Of a stretch of DNA of 64,000 nucleotides, positions 25,361-33,347 are shown one piece after another (the first letter of the stretch is position 1; every line of letters begins with the position of its first letter). The translations under genes were made by a program, and so were the position numbers. Location: positions 2,418,001 through 2,482,000 of the forward strand of contig NZ_CP022823.1 of the NCBI RefSeq assembly GCF_002269255.1. Reading direction: 5' to 3'. The notes under the pieces are model-generated. The model saw only the letters and a list, made by a program, of their open reading frames with translations, had not been told where the DNA came from and searched no databases. Source of the DNA: Klebsiella quasivariicola (GTDB lineage Bacteria; Pseudomonadota; Gammaproteobacteria; Enterobacterales; Enterobacteriaceae).

Positions 25361-25404
25361 GACGTCTCACTCTCATTGTTATTGTAGGGGTACAGAACGC
25401 GATA

Positions 25405-26328
25405 CTAAGGCTTCAGGGCGTAGCGAAGCTGATGTTCCCGGCGCGACTGGATGCGCTGTTGCCGCGCCTCATCCCAGCGGTAAAAGCCTTGCCCGCTGCG
25501 GGCGCCGGTGTTGCCTTGCGCCACCTTCTCCGCCACCAGCGACATCATCTCCGTGCCGCTGGCCAGCTCCGGCAGCAGGTGCTGGCAGATATCCTGGACC
25601 GTCGCCAGGCCGGTCATGTCCGCTGCCTCCAGCGGGCCGACCATCGCATAGCGGCGGCCGAGCGAGGCGCGCATCACCTGGTCCACCACCTCGGCAGAGG
25701 CAATGCCGCTGTGGACGATATGCAGTGCTTCGCGCAGCAGGGCGAACTGCAGCCGGTTGCCGACAAAGCCCGGCGCGGCGCGATTGAGCACCACCGCTTC
25801 CAGCGCGCAGGCGGCGCAAAAGTCGCTCACCTGGCGCGCCAGATGGGGCAGTGTGGCGCTCCCGGGCACCACTTCCACCAGCGGGATCAGGTGCGGCGGA
25901 TGCCAGAAGTGGGCGATCAGCAGCCGTTCAGGGTGGCGCATGCCCTGCGCCAGCGAGTCCGGCGGCAGGCCGCTGGTGTTGCTGGCGATAATCGCCTCGT
26001 CGGCGATCAGCGTTTCCAGTTCGGCATACAGGGCGTGCTTCAGCGTCAGCCGCTCGGGGATCGCTTCTATCAGCAGCGTGGTGTCGGCCAGGGTATTCAG
26101 CGCCGGGGTGGGGGTCAGACGGGCCAGCACGGCGTCGCGGTCGGCGGGATCCTGCTGGCCGCTGGCCTCCAGCTCGCACAGGATGGCGCTGGCCACCGCC
26201 GGAACCTCGGCGAGACGCTGCGGATCGGTGTCATACAGGCGGACGGCGTGACCGTGACGGGCGAAATGACAGGCGATGCCGACGCCCATCAGTCCCGCGC
26301 CAAGTACCGCCAGGCGTGGTGTAAACAT
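25405..26328 (-). CDS. 3-hydroxyacyl-CoA (3-hydroxybutyryl-CoA) dehydrogenase
   Basis: A 307-residue NAD-dependent dehydrogenase. The Rossmann motif is AVLGAGLMGVGIACHFARHG; the catalytic histidine region is LLIAHFWHPPHLIPLVEVV; and NRAAPGFVGNRLQFALLREA leads into the C-terminal domain. The ATG at 26328 follows AGGAGC at normal spacing; a longer open frame to 26385 is not conserved. The HFWHPP variant rather than HFFNP suggests a substrate other than plain 3-hydroxybutyryl-CoA, for example L-carnitine-like or branched acids. It belongs to the leftward ketone-body operon. Confidence 0.85.
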   Translation of the reverse strand: MFTPRLAVLGAGLMGVGIACHFARHGHAVRLYDTDPQRLAEVPAVASAILCELEASGQQDPADRDAVLARLTPTPALNTLADTTLLIEAIPERLTLKHALYAELETLIADEAIIASNTSGLPPDSLAQGMRHPERLLIAHFWHPPHLIPLVEVVPGSATLPHLARQVSDFCAACALEAVVLNRAAPGFVGNRLQFALLREALHIVHSGIASAEVVDQVMRASLGRRYAMVGPLEAADMTGLATVQDICQHLLPELASGTEMMSLVAEKVAQGNTGARSGQGFYRWDEARQQRIQSRREHQLRYALKP

Positions 26329-26339
26329 AGTAGCTCCTG

Positions 26340-27521
26340 TTAACGTTGAAGGGTCATGGCGATGCCCTGGCCGCCGCCGACGCACAGGGTTGCCAGCCCT
26401 TTGCTGGCGCCCCGGCGCTGCATCTCATGCACCAGACTGACGAGGATCCGGCAGCCGGAGGCGCCGATGGGATGGCCAAGGGCGATGGCACCGCCGTTGA
26501 CGTTGACCTTCTCGCTATCCCACTCAAGCAGCTGACCGACGGCCAGCGCCTGGACGGCAAAAGCCTCGTTAGCTTCGATAAGATCCACCTCGTCCAGCGT
26601 CCAGCCGGCGCGCTGCAGCGCTTTGCGGCAGGCGCTCACCGGGCCGATGCCCATCACCGATGGGTCGACCCCGGCGACCGCTGAGCTGACAATGCGCGCC
26701 AGCACCGGTAGCCCGAGCGCGTGCGCTTTATCGACGCTCATCAGCAGGACCGCCGCGGCGCCGTCGTTCAGCGACGAGGCATTCCCGGCAGTGACGCTGC
26801 CGTCAGCGGGACGAAACGCCGGGCGCAGCTGGGCCAGCTGCTGCTCGCTGGTCTCCGGGCGCGGTTGCTCGTCGTCAGTCACGACACGCGGCGGCTTTTT
26901 GCCCTGCGGGACGCTGACCGGGACGATCTCGTCGCGAAAGCGTCCGGCGGCGATGGCGGCCGCCGCTTTGCGCTGGGACCCGGCGGCAAAGGCATCCTGG
27001 CGCTCGCGGCTGATGTCGAAGGCGTCGGCGAGGTTCTCGGCGGTGATGCCCATGTGGTAGTCATTAAAGGCGTCCCACAGGCCGTCCAGAATCATGCTGT
27101 CCTGCAGGCTGGCGTGGCCGAAACGCAGGCCGTCGCGGGCGCCGTGCATCAGGTAGGGGGCATTGCTCATGCTCTCCTGGCCGCCGGCGATGACGATCTC
27201 GGCGTCGCCGCAGCGGATCGCCTGCACCGCCTGCTGAACCGCTTTCAGCCCGGAGCCGCACACCAGATTGACGGTGACCGCCGGGGTGTCCACCGGCAGG
27301 CCGGCCCGCAGCGCGGTCTGGCGCGCCGGGTTCTGCCCGCAGCCGGCGGCGAGCACCTGGCCGAAAATCAGTTCGTCGACCGCCGCGGCGGGCAACGGGC
27401 AGCGTTCAAGCAGGCTGCGTACCACCGCGGCGCCGAGGTCAACGGCGGAAAGAGGGGCGAAGGCGCCGCGAAAGCTGCCGACCGGGGTGCGTACTGCAGC
27501 AACAATGGCAATATCGGTCAT
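26340..27521 (-). CDS. Acetyl-CoA C-acetyltransferase (thiolase)
   Basis: A 393-residue thiolase of the biosynthetic/acetoacetyl-CoA type. The acylated cysteine is in NLVCGSGLKAVQQAVQAI, the second histidine in GGAIALGHPIGASGCRILVS and the deprotonating cysteine in TLCVGGGQGIAMTLQ. It cleaves acetoacetyl-CoA to two acetyl-CoA. The gene is between CoA-transferase and hydroxyacyl-CoA dehydrogenase genes with short gaps, which indicates one operon for acetoacetate breakdown. Confidence 0.95.
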   Translation of the reverse strand: MTDIAIVAAVRTPVGSFRGAFAPLSAVDLGAAVVRSLLERCPLPAAAVDELIFGQVLAAGCGQNPARQTALRAGLPVDTPAVTVNLVCGSGLKAVQQAVQAIRCGDAEIVIAGGQESMSNAPYLMHGARDGLRFGHASLQDSMILDGLWDAFNDYHMGITAENLADAFDISRERQDAFAAGSQRKAAAAIAAGRFRDEIVPVSVPQGKKPPRVVTDDEQPRPETSEQQLAQLRPAFRPADGSVTAGNASSLNDGAAAVLLMSVDKAHALGLPVLARIVSSAVAGVDPSVMGIGPVSACRKALQRAGWTLDEVDLIEANEAFAVQALAVGQLLEWDSEKVNVNGGAIALGHPIGASGCRILVSLVHEMQRRGASKGLATLCVGGGQGIAMTLQR

Positions 27522-27530
27522 GATCTCTCC

Positions 27531-28187
27531 TTAGCTGAAGCGCATTTCGCGCACATCGTCGGCCACGATCAGCCGTCCCGCCGTTTTACGCATCACCTCG
27601 TCGGGGCTCACCCCCGGGGCCACCTCGCGCAGGACAAACGCGCCGTCGACAATGTCCAGCAGGGCCAGGTCGGTGAGCACCCGGCGAATACAGCCCACGC
27701 CGGTGAGCGGCAGAGTGCACTGCGGCAGCAGTTTGGATTCACCGTTTTTTGAGGCGTGGGTCATCACCACGATGATGTTCTGCGCGCCGGCCACCAGGTC
27801 CATGGCGCCGCCCATCCCCTTGACCATTTTTCCAGGGATCATCCATGAGGCGATGTTGCCGGCGACGTCGACCTCAAAGGCGCCAAGAACGGTCAGGTCG
27901 ACGTGGCCGCCGCGGATCATGGCGAACGACTGGGCGGAGTCGAAGATGGCCGCCCCGGTTTGCGCGGTGACGGTCTGCTTGCCGGCGTTAATCATGTCGG
28001 CGTCGATTGTGGCTTCGTCGGGAAATTCGCCCATCCCCAGCAGGCCGTTCTCCGACTGGAGCATCACCTCAATACCGGCGGGAATGTAATTGGCCACCAG
28101 CGTCGGGATACCGATCCCGAGGTTGACGTAGTCGCCGTCGCGCAGCTCCTGGGCGACGCGCATCGCCATTTGTTCACGGGTCAGCAT
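27531..28187 (-). CDS. scoB: 3-oxoacid CoA-transferase subunit B
   Basis: A 218-residue family I CoA-transferase beta subunit. The active-site glutamate lies in the conserved EVMLQSENGLLGMG; VNLGIGIPTLVANYIPAG is the typical start. ATG 28187 follows GGAGGG; the open frame to 28235 only overlaps the partner gene. With subunit A it moves CoA from succinyl-CoA or acetyl-CoA to acetoacetate. AtoA-type function is also possible. Confidence 0.92.
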   Translation of the reverse strand: MLTREQMAMRVAQELRDGDYVNLGIGIPTLVANYIPAGIEVMLQSENGLLGMGEFPDEATIDADMINAGKQTVTAQTGAAIFDSAQSFAMIRGGHVDLTVLGAFEVDVAGNIASWMIPGKMVKGMGGAMDLVAGAQNIIVVMTHASKNGESKLLPQCTLPLTGVGCIRRVLTDLALLDIVDGAFVLREVAPGVSPDEVMRKTAGRLIVADDVREMRFS

Positions 28188-28188
28188 C

Positions 28189-28896
28189 TCAGTGCCCTCC
28201 GGCGCGCAGGGTGCGCTGTTCAATACGTTTTTCAAATTGCCCGACGATCAGTCGGTCGACATAGATCCCCGGGGTGTGGATGGCGGAGGGCGGCAGTTCG
28301 CCCGGCGGCACAATCTCTTCCACCTCCACCACCGTAATACGCCCGGCGGTGGCCATCAGCGGGTTGAAATTCTGCGCGGTATGGCGATAAACCACATTGC
28401 CGTACCAGTCGGCTTTCCAGCCTTTGACCAGCGCGAAATCGCCGCGGATCGACTCTTCAAGGATGTAGTGCCTGCCGTCGAACTGGCGCACCTCTTTGCC
28501 TTCGGCGATCGGGGTGCCATACCCGGTGGCGGTGTAAAAGCCGGGGATGCCGGCGCCACCGGCACGGATTTTTTCGGCCAGCGTTCCCTGCGGGGTAAGC
28601 TCAACCGCCAGCTCGCCGCTCAGCACCAGCTGTTCAAACAGCGCGTTCTCCCCGACGTAAGAGGCCACCACCTTGCTGACCTGGCGCGACGCTAGCAGCA
28701 GGCCGAGACCGAAGCCGTCGACGCCGCAGTTGTTGGAGACCACCGTCAGCCCCTGCACCTGGCGACGCTGCACCTCGGCGATTAAGTTCTCGGGAATGCC
28801 GCACAGGCCGAAGCCGCCGGCGAGCAGCGTCATGCCGTCCGTTAACCCTTCCAGCGCCGCTTCGTAGCTGGCGACGCGTTTATCCAGTCCTGCCAT
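28189..28896 (-). CDS. scoA: 3-oxoacid CoA-transferase subunit A
   Basis: A 235-residue CoA-transferase alpha subunit. The glycine-rich CoA motif is LLAGGFGLCGIPENLIAEV; GGAGIPGFYTATGYGTPIAEGK is the substrate loop seen in succinyl-CoA:3-ketoacid transferases. The first ATG with a good ribosome site (GGAGAGA upstream) is at 28896. It is the first gene of the leftward operon and is divergent from the LysR gene. Confidence 0.92.
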   Translation of the reverse strand: MAGLDKRVASYEAALEGLTDGMTLLAGGFGLCGIPENLIAEVQRRQVQGLTVVSNNCGVDGFGLGLLLASRQVSKVVASYVGENALFEQLVLSGELAVELTPQGTLAEKIRAGGAGIPGFYTATGYGTPIAEGKEVRQFDGRHYILEESIRGDFALVKGWKADWYGNVVYRHTAQNFNPLMATAGRITVVEVEEIVPPGELPPSAIHTPGIYVDRLIVGQFEKRIEQRTLRAGGH

Positions 28897-29036
28897 CTTG
28901 TCTCTCCTGCCTTGCGATAGCCTTATCATTGGCGCAGGAGACTGATTTGATAATTTTGAATTTGTGACCCACTCATTTGGATTTTTAATTAATTTCCTGT
29001 TAACTAATTTTTTTCAATTAGTTAACAGGAAGAAAA

Positions 29037-29927
29037 ATGAGAATGAGTGTCAAACAGTTACGCGCGTTTTTAGCGGTAGCTCACACTCTGAATTTTGCCC
29101 ACGCCAGCGAAAGGCTGAATCTGTCGCAGCCCGCTCTCAGCCTGACTATCAAAGGGTTAGAGGAGGCGCTGGGCGGCGCGCTGCTGCAGCGCAGCACCCG
29201 CAAGGTGAACCTTACTCAGGAGGGGGAACTCTTTCTGCCGATGGCCCGTCAGCTGCTGGCCGACTGGGATAACGTCGAGGAGGCGATGCGTCAGAGCTTT
29301 ACCCTGCAGCGGGGGAAAATTTCGGTGGCCGCGATGCCGTCGTTTGCCGCCAACGTCCTGCCGGAGGCGCTGAAGGCCTTTCGCGACCGCTATGCCGGGG
29401 TGAACGTCACGGTGCATGACGTGATTAATGAGCAGGTGATCGAGATGGTGCGCGAGGGGCGAGTGGAGATGGGCATCGCCTTCGAGCCATCGCCCAGCCA
29501 CAATTTGCTGTTTACCCCGCTGGCGGTGGACCGCTTCGTGGCGATCGTTCCCCGGCAATCGCCGCTGGCGAAGAGAAAGCAGCTCACCTGGCAGGAGCTG
29601 TTGACCCTCGATTTTATTACCCTGCAGCGCCCCTCGGCGGTACGCCTGATGCTGGAGGAGGCGCTGGCGCGCAGCGGTCGTCAGCTGGACGTGGCGCTGG
29701 AGAGCCACCAGCTGGTGACGGTGGGAAGAATGGTGGCCAGCGGGCTGGGGGGCAGCGCGGTGCCGGCGCTGTGTAAAACGCAGATGGCGTCGCTGGGCGC
29801 CGTCTGTCTCCCGCTCAGCGATCCGCCGATTGAGAAGTGCGTCGGCGCGATCCATGCCGGGCACCTGCCGTTGTCAAAGGCGGCGCAGGCGCTGCTGGAT
29901 ACGCTGAAAGGGTTCTTGCCTACCTGA
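29037..29927 (+). CDS. LysR-type regulator, probably of the ketone-body operon
   Basis: A 296-residue LysR protein with HTH MSVKQLRAFLAVAHTLNFAH, ERLNLSQPALSLTIKGLEEA and an effector domain. It is divergent from scoA across 140 AT-rich bases containing TTAGTTAACAGG, the classic arrangement for a regulator and its target. The inducer is unknown; acetoacetate or 3-hydroxybutyrate is a fair guess. Start at 29037 has AGGAAG in front; ATG 29043 is also possible. Confidence 0.85.
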   Translation: MRMSVKQLRAFLAVAHTLNFAHASERLNLSQPALSLTIKGLEEALGGALLQRSTRKVNLTQEGELFLPMARQLLADWDNVEEAMRQSFTLQRGKISVAAMPSFAANVLPEALKAFRDRYAGVNVTVHDVINEQVIEMVREGRVEMGIAFEPSPSHNLLFTPLAVDRFVAIVPRQSPLAKRKQLTWQELLTLDFITLQRPSAVRLMLEEALARSGRQLDVALESHQLVTVGRMVASGLGGSAVPALCKTQMASLGAVCLPLSDPPIEKCVGAIHAGHLPLSKAAQALLDTLKGFLPT

Positions 29928-29942
29928 GCAGGCGGGAGGAAC

Positions 29943-29968
29943 AAAAAAAACCGGCCAGCTGGCCGGTT
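29943..29968 (-). terminator. Intrinsic terminator after the small acidic protein gene
   Basis: AACCGGCCAGCTGGCCGGTT (29949-29968) is a perfect 20-base palindrome. On the minus strand it is followed by eight T (complement of 29943-29950). The stop codon of the small gene is six bases upstream on the minus strand. Confidence 0.9.
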
Positions 29969-29974
29969 GGATAA

Positions 29975-30115
29975 TCAGATTTTGCAGGCGTCGCCGCAAT
30001 CGTCATCGGCAACGATCGCCTGGGCTTTTTTGTCCGCTTCTTCCAGACGCTCCGCGTTGCGCTCTTCCGCTTCATCCAGGCCGCTGAAGACCAGGTTGTC
30101 GAGATCAATTTCCAT
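29975..30115 (-). CDS. Small acidic protein of 46 residues, unknown
   Basis: Reads MEIDLDNLVFSGLDEAEERN through ERLEEADKKAQAIV and ends ADDDCGDACKI. It is shorter than most gene finders report but has AGGTAA at proper distance before the ATG and a textbook terminator after the stop. The middle is a likely charged helix; the two cysteines near the end (C-x3-C) could bind metal or form a disulfide. No family is recognised. Orphan gene between a LysR and a DUF535 gene. Confidence 0.7.
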   Translation of the reverse strand: MEIDLDNLVFSGLDEAEERNAERLEEADKKAQAIVADDDCGDACKI

Positions 30116-30251
30116 AAGTTACCTATCGTTGCTGGTTTTTAATCAGCGTCAAGTATAGGGCAAAATCGCCAGCGGATGTAGCCGGGCTCTGCGCCGAACG
30201 CACAGAGCGTTAAGTCGCTGAATGCCACGCTCTCCCTACCATAATTAACCG

Positions 30252-30279
30252 TTGACAGACTGGCGTTGGATTAATTAAT
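30252..30279 (+). promoter_or_regulatory. Candidate sigma-70 promoter for the DUF535 gene
   Basis: TTGACA (30252-30257) is a perfect -35, followed after 16 bases by ATTAAT (30274-30279), a four-of-six -10. The distance to the ATG at 30406 leaves a leader of about 120 bases that is AT-rich. Confidence 0.4.
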
Positions 30280-30405
30280 AACCATGCAGAATGATTTCCT
30301 GTGTATATATTAAATGAAAGGACAACGAAGGAGTAATTAAGCGTTGACGAAACGCTTTTATGTTAATATGCCGGCGATTATGGATGAATCTATGGATCTT
30401 AATCA

Positions 30406-31314
30406 ATGGAACATACTGTTGCAGGCGCCATCAAAGAATGGCGTAAACATAATAAAGTGATCGGTCAGGTCAAATTAAACTATAAAAAAATATTACGAAA
30501 ATGCAGAGAGCTGTCGCTCGCAGGAGGTAAATACAGAGAATATCAAGAACGTTGTGCGCAATATCAGTGCGCGCGGTTGACGGCCGTAACCAAAGGACTG
30601 GTGCCTTTCGAGGATAAACCCTTTAAAGCCTATCTTAATAAACGGCTGTCAAAACGTCGCAAACTGGATATCGCCCACGGTGCGCTGAATTTTATTGAGA
30701 AAACGTTTCACCCCGACGTCCTGCCGCAGCTGTACAATGTGGCGGATTTTGGCCGCGCAATGTTTGTTATTCCTTTGAAAAATGGCGATAACCTTGACGT
30801 TAAGCTGCTGGCGTCGCCGTTTCAGGAGGAGGGGGAGCTGATGCTGCAGCTGTTTCTCGGTGAGCGCCGCGTCTACAGCGTCTGTTTTTCCTGTACCGAC
30901 GATGGCCGCGCCTATATCGGCGGCATCCAGGGCGGGAAAGACATCACCAATGACGAAGTGAAGGTGCTGACGAAAGAGCTGCATGGCGCGCGGCCGAAAA
31001 ATATCATCATGAGCGTGCTGTATGGTTTTCTGCGATATTTCAACATCACGACGATCTACGCGATTGATGCCGATTACCACGTGAAAAGCGATCTGGTGAA
31101 AGCCAGTTATTCATCGCTGTGGCTGGAAATGGGCGGTGAGAAGCAGTCACGTGGCTGGTATAAACTGCCCGCGCAAGAGATCAAAAAAAGTATTGAAGAG
31201 GTGAAAAGTAAGCACCGGAGCCAGTTTATTAAACGCGAAGGTCTTAAAGAGCTGATTCAGATTGATATGGCGAATGCCCTGCAGCAAATTACCTTGCCAG
31301 CGCGGGTGAATTAA
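30406..31314 (+). CDS. DUF535 (VirK/YbjX) family protein
   Basis: A 302-residue protein of the VirK/YbjX family. Recognised by YRGIEKTF-like positions (LNFIEKTFHPDVLPQLYNVA), the beta-rich middle (LMLQLFLGERRVYSVCFSCT, RAYIGGIQGG) and the closing FLRYFNITTIYAIDADYHVK. Relatives such as Salmonella VirK and YbjX are controlled by PhoPQ and linked to resistance to antimicrobial peptides and outer-membrane remodelling. No signal peptide is visible. The start ATG is preceded by GGATCTT only, so it is not fully certain. Confidence 0.85.
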   Translation: MEHTVAGAIKEWRKHNKVIGQVKLNYKKILRKCRELSLAGGKYREYQERCAQYQCARLTAVTKGLVPFEDKPFKAYLNKRLSKRRKLDIAHGALNFIEKTFHPDVLPQLYNVADFGRAMFVIPLKNGDNLDVKLLASPFQEEGELMLQLFLGERRVYSVCFSCTDDGRAYIGGIQGGKDITNDEVKVLTKELHGARPKNIIMSVLYGFLRYFNITTIYAIDADYHVKSDLVKASYSSLWLEMGGEKQSRGWYKLPAQEIKKSIEEVKSKHRSQFIKREGLKELIQIDMANALQQITLPARVN

Positions 31315-31326
31315 CGCCACTCACAC

Positions 31327-31363
31327 GCCGGGCGGGCAGCAGGGGGCTGCCGCCCGCCCGGCG
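31327..31363 (+). terminator. Very GC-rich hairpin after the DUF535 gene
   Basis: GCCGGGCGGGCAGC can pair with GCTGCCGCCCGCCCGGC around an AGGGG loop with a small bulge. It begins 12 bases after the stop codon. Only a short CTTTCTT follows, so it is a plausible terminator without a strong U-tract. Confidence 0.5.
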
Positions 31364-31471
31364 CTATCCTTTCTTCACTGGCGCGTTTCCCGCCAGATTT
31401 CCTCCTTTCCCGGCGTTTTGGTGACCTGTCGAGCAGGCGAGGCCGCGCGTCCGGCGCCCGGAACACCTTCC

Positions 31472-31942
31472 TCAGCCTTCGGCATGGTTATCGGCTTTGA
31501 CGATCTGTAGCGCGGCGGGGTTCGCCACGGCGCCGCTGGCGGTGACGAATCCGGGATGGACGGTCTCACCGCTGGCGGTGTCCACCAGCGCAATATGCGG
31601 TGCGCTGTGCAGCACCTGCTGGTGGCCCCATTCCATCAGGGCGAACAGCACCAGCGCCAGGCTACGGCTTTTGTCGGTCAGAACATATTCATAGCGTTCG
31701 CGGGAGCCGGCTTCCCGGTAGGGCACTTTGCTCAACAATCCCGTTTCAGTCATGGTTTTTAACCGGGTGGTGAGCGTCTGGCGGGTGATGTGGGTGTGCG
31801 CCAGCATCGTTTCAAAACGCGTCACGCCGTAAAACGCTTCGCGGAGGATCAACAGCACCCAGCGGTCGCCGAGGATTTTCGCCCCTTCCGCCAGGCCGCA
31901 CAGCTCCGGGTCGAGATAGGGTAGTGATTTATTTTTTGACAT
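31472..31942 (-). CDS. HxlR-family transcriptional regulator
   Basis: A 156-residue winged-helix protein. The core ILGDRWVLLILREAFYGVTRF followed by ITRQTLTTRLKTMTETGLLS, VPYREAGSRERYEYVLTDKS is the HxlR domain. These regulators often sense reactive electrophiles or aldehydes through a cysteine; the only cysteine near the DNA-binding domain is in PELCGLAEG. It is divergent from a small tautomerase gene that is probably its target. A C-terminal extension after residue 115 is not part of the basic domain. Confidence 0.9.
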   Translation of the reverse strand: MSKNKSLPYLDPELCGLAEGAKILGDRWVLLILREAFYGVTRFETMLAHTHITRQTLTTRLKTMTETGLLSKVPYREAGSRERYEYVLTDKSRSLALVLFALMEWGHQQVLHSAPHIALVDTASGETVHPGFVTASGAVANPAALQIVKADNHAEG

Positions 31943-31962
31943 CGCGAGATTGACCTTCTACT

Positions 31963-31985
31963 CTGAGTTTGAATTTTAGACTTAG
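31963..31985. promoter_or_regulatory. Candidate HxlR operator
   Basis: CTGAGT (31963-31968) and ACTTAG (31980-31985) form a 5-of-6 inverted repeat with an 11-base AT-rich centre, midway in the 60-base gap between the divergent genes. Confidence 0.4.
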
Positions 31986-32002
31986 ATGCTAAGGAGCATA
32001 GC

Positions 32003-32239
32003 GTGCCATTTGTTAACGTGCAAACCATTAAAGGGATCATGACGGCGGAACAGAAAAGTGAGCTGCTGCGACGGATGACCGATCTGCTGGTGGAGATTGA
32101 GGGGCAGGGCGATCCGCAGTTCCGCCAGTCGGTGTGGATCCGCATTGACGAACATGACCCGGAGCAGTGGAGTCTGGGGGGCGTACAGCCGACGGCCGCG
32201 ATGATTGCGGCGAAATTTGCCGCCGCGGGGCGCGACTGA
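32003..32239 (+). CDS. 4-oxalocrotonate tautomerase family protein
   Basis: A 78-residue protein beginning MPFVNVQTIKGIMTAEQKSE. After removal of the initiator the N-terminal proline would be the catalytic base of the tautomerase superfamily. The start codon is GTG at 32003 with AAGGAG at 31991-31996. It is divergent from the HxlR gene. Substrate unknown; isomerisation of keto-enol acids or a role in electrophile detoxification is likely. Confidence 0.85.
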   Translation: MPFVNVQTIKGIMTAEQKSELLRRMTDLLVEIEGQGDPQFRQSVWIRIDEHDPEQWSLGGVQPTAAMIAAKFAAAGRD

Positions 32240-32355
32240 TCCGTGGAAAAACCGGGCCGCAAATGGCGGCTCGCCAGACGGGCCGCCATTTGCGCTTTTC
32301 GGCTTTGCTTTACTGAACTTCATCTAAGCTACAGCGCGTAAAAACGTCACATACG

Positions 32356-32368
32356 CTACATGCTGTAG
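32356..32368. promoter_or_regulatory. Candidate operator upstream of chrB
   Basis: CTACATGCTGTAG is a perfect 5-bp dyad with a 3-base centre, 14 bases before the chrB ATG. CTACA also occurs near 32330 and 32375. ChrB proteins are known to act as chromate-responsive regulators, so autoregulation through this motif is a reasonable inference. Confidence 0.4.
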
Positions 32369-32381
32369 TAATCTCTACACC

Positions 32382-33347
32382 ATGACAATGCATCTCCTGA
32401 TACTTAACCTGACAACGTCGCAAGCCACGCTGCGCATGCGTGTCTGGCGAACCCTGAAGCAGAGTGGGGCAGCAGTCCTGCGCGACGGGGTCTATCTGCT
32501 GCCCGACGTGCGCCAGGGCCATGAGACCTTCCTCAGCACCTGCGAGGCGATCCGCGCGGAAGGGGGGACCGGGCATGTGTTTACGATTGAGTCAGCGGAA
32601 GAAGAGATGCTCAGGCCGCTCTTCGATCGCCGCGAACAGTACGGCGCGCTGTTGCAGGATCTGCAGGCGCTGCAGAGGGCGTTATCCGCCGACGAACTGG
32701 CGGCTCAGCTCAAACAGCTGCGTAAAATTCAGCGTGATTACCGGCGAATTGAGGCCATTGATTTCTTCCCGGGGGCCGCCCGGGAGCAAACCGCTGAGCG
32801 ACTGGCCGTCGTTGAGCAGGCGATAAATCAGCGATTATCGCCGGACGAGCCGCAGGCGGTAGCGGGCGAACTGAGCCTGCTGGACAGAGAAGCCTTTCGC
32901 GGCCGGCAGTGGGCCACGCGCCGACGGCCGTGGGTCGATCGTCTGGCCAGCGCCTGGCTTATCCGGCGCTTTATCGACCACGAGGCGCGGTTCCTGTGGC
33001 TGGCCGCCCCCGAGACCTGCCCGGCGACGGCGGTCGGCTTTGATTTTGACGGCGCGCCGTTCAGCCACGTCGGCACGCGGGTGACTTTTGAAGTACTGGT
33101 CCACCGCTTTGCGCTGGAAGCCGCGATCCCCGACAGCCTGGCGCGGCTGATCCACTTCCTGGACGTCGGTGGGGTACCGACCCCGGAGGCGGCGGGGGTG
33201 GAAAGCATTCTTGCAGGGCTGCGGGAAACCATTACGGACGATGACCAACTGCTGGCGGCAGCCTGCTCGCTGTTCGACGGCTTACTGAGGTCCTGTGAAA
33301 TGAGGTCTGGCAACCATGAGCAAAACGGTCGTTCTTCCGCAGACTGA
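32382..33347 (+). CDS. chrB: ChrB, chromate-resistance regulator/accessory protein
   Basis: A 321-residue ChrB. The N-terminal part (LRMRVWRTLKQSGAAVLRDG, VYLLPD) is the winged-helix-like PaaX-type region; the C-terminal part has RRPWVDRLASAWLIRRFIDH and FSHVGTRVTFEVLVHRFAL typical of the chromate-resistance domain. ChrB controls chrA in response to chromate. The last 32 bases overlap the start of chrA in another frame, indicating a coupled operon. Confidence 0.9.
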   Translation: MTMHLLILNLTTSQATLRMRVWRTLKQSGAAVLRDGVYLLPDVRQGHETFLSTCEAIRAEGGTGHVFTIESAEEEMLRPLFDRREQYGALLQDLQALQRALSADELAAQLKQLRKIQRDYRRIEAIDFFPGAAREQTAERLAVVEQAINQRLSPDEPQAVAGELSLLDREAFRGRQWATRRRPWVDRLASAWLIRRFIDHEARFLWLAAPETCPATAVGFDFDGAPFSHVGTRVTFEVLVHRFALEAAIPDSLARLIHFLDVGGVPTPEAAGVESILAGLRETITDDDQLLAAACSLFDGLLRSCEMRSGNHEQNGRSSAD

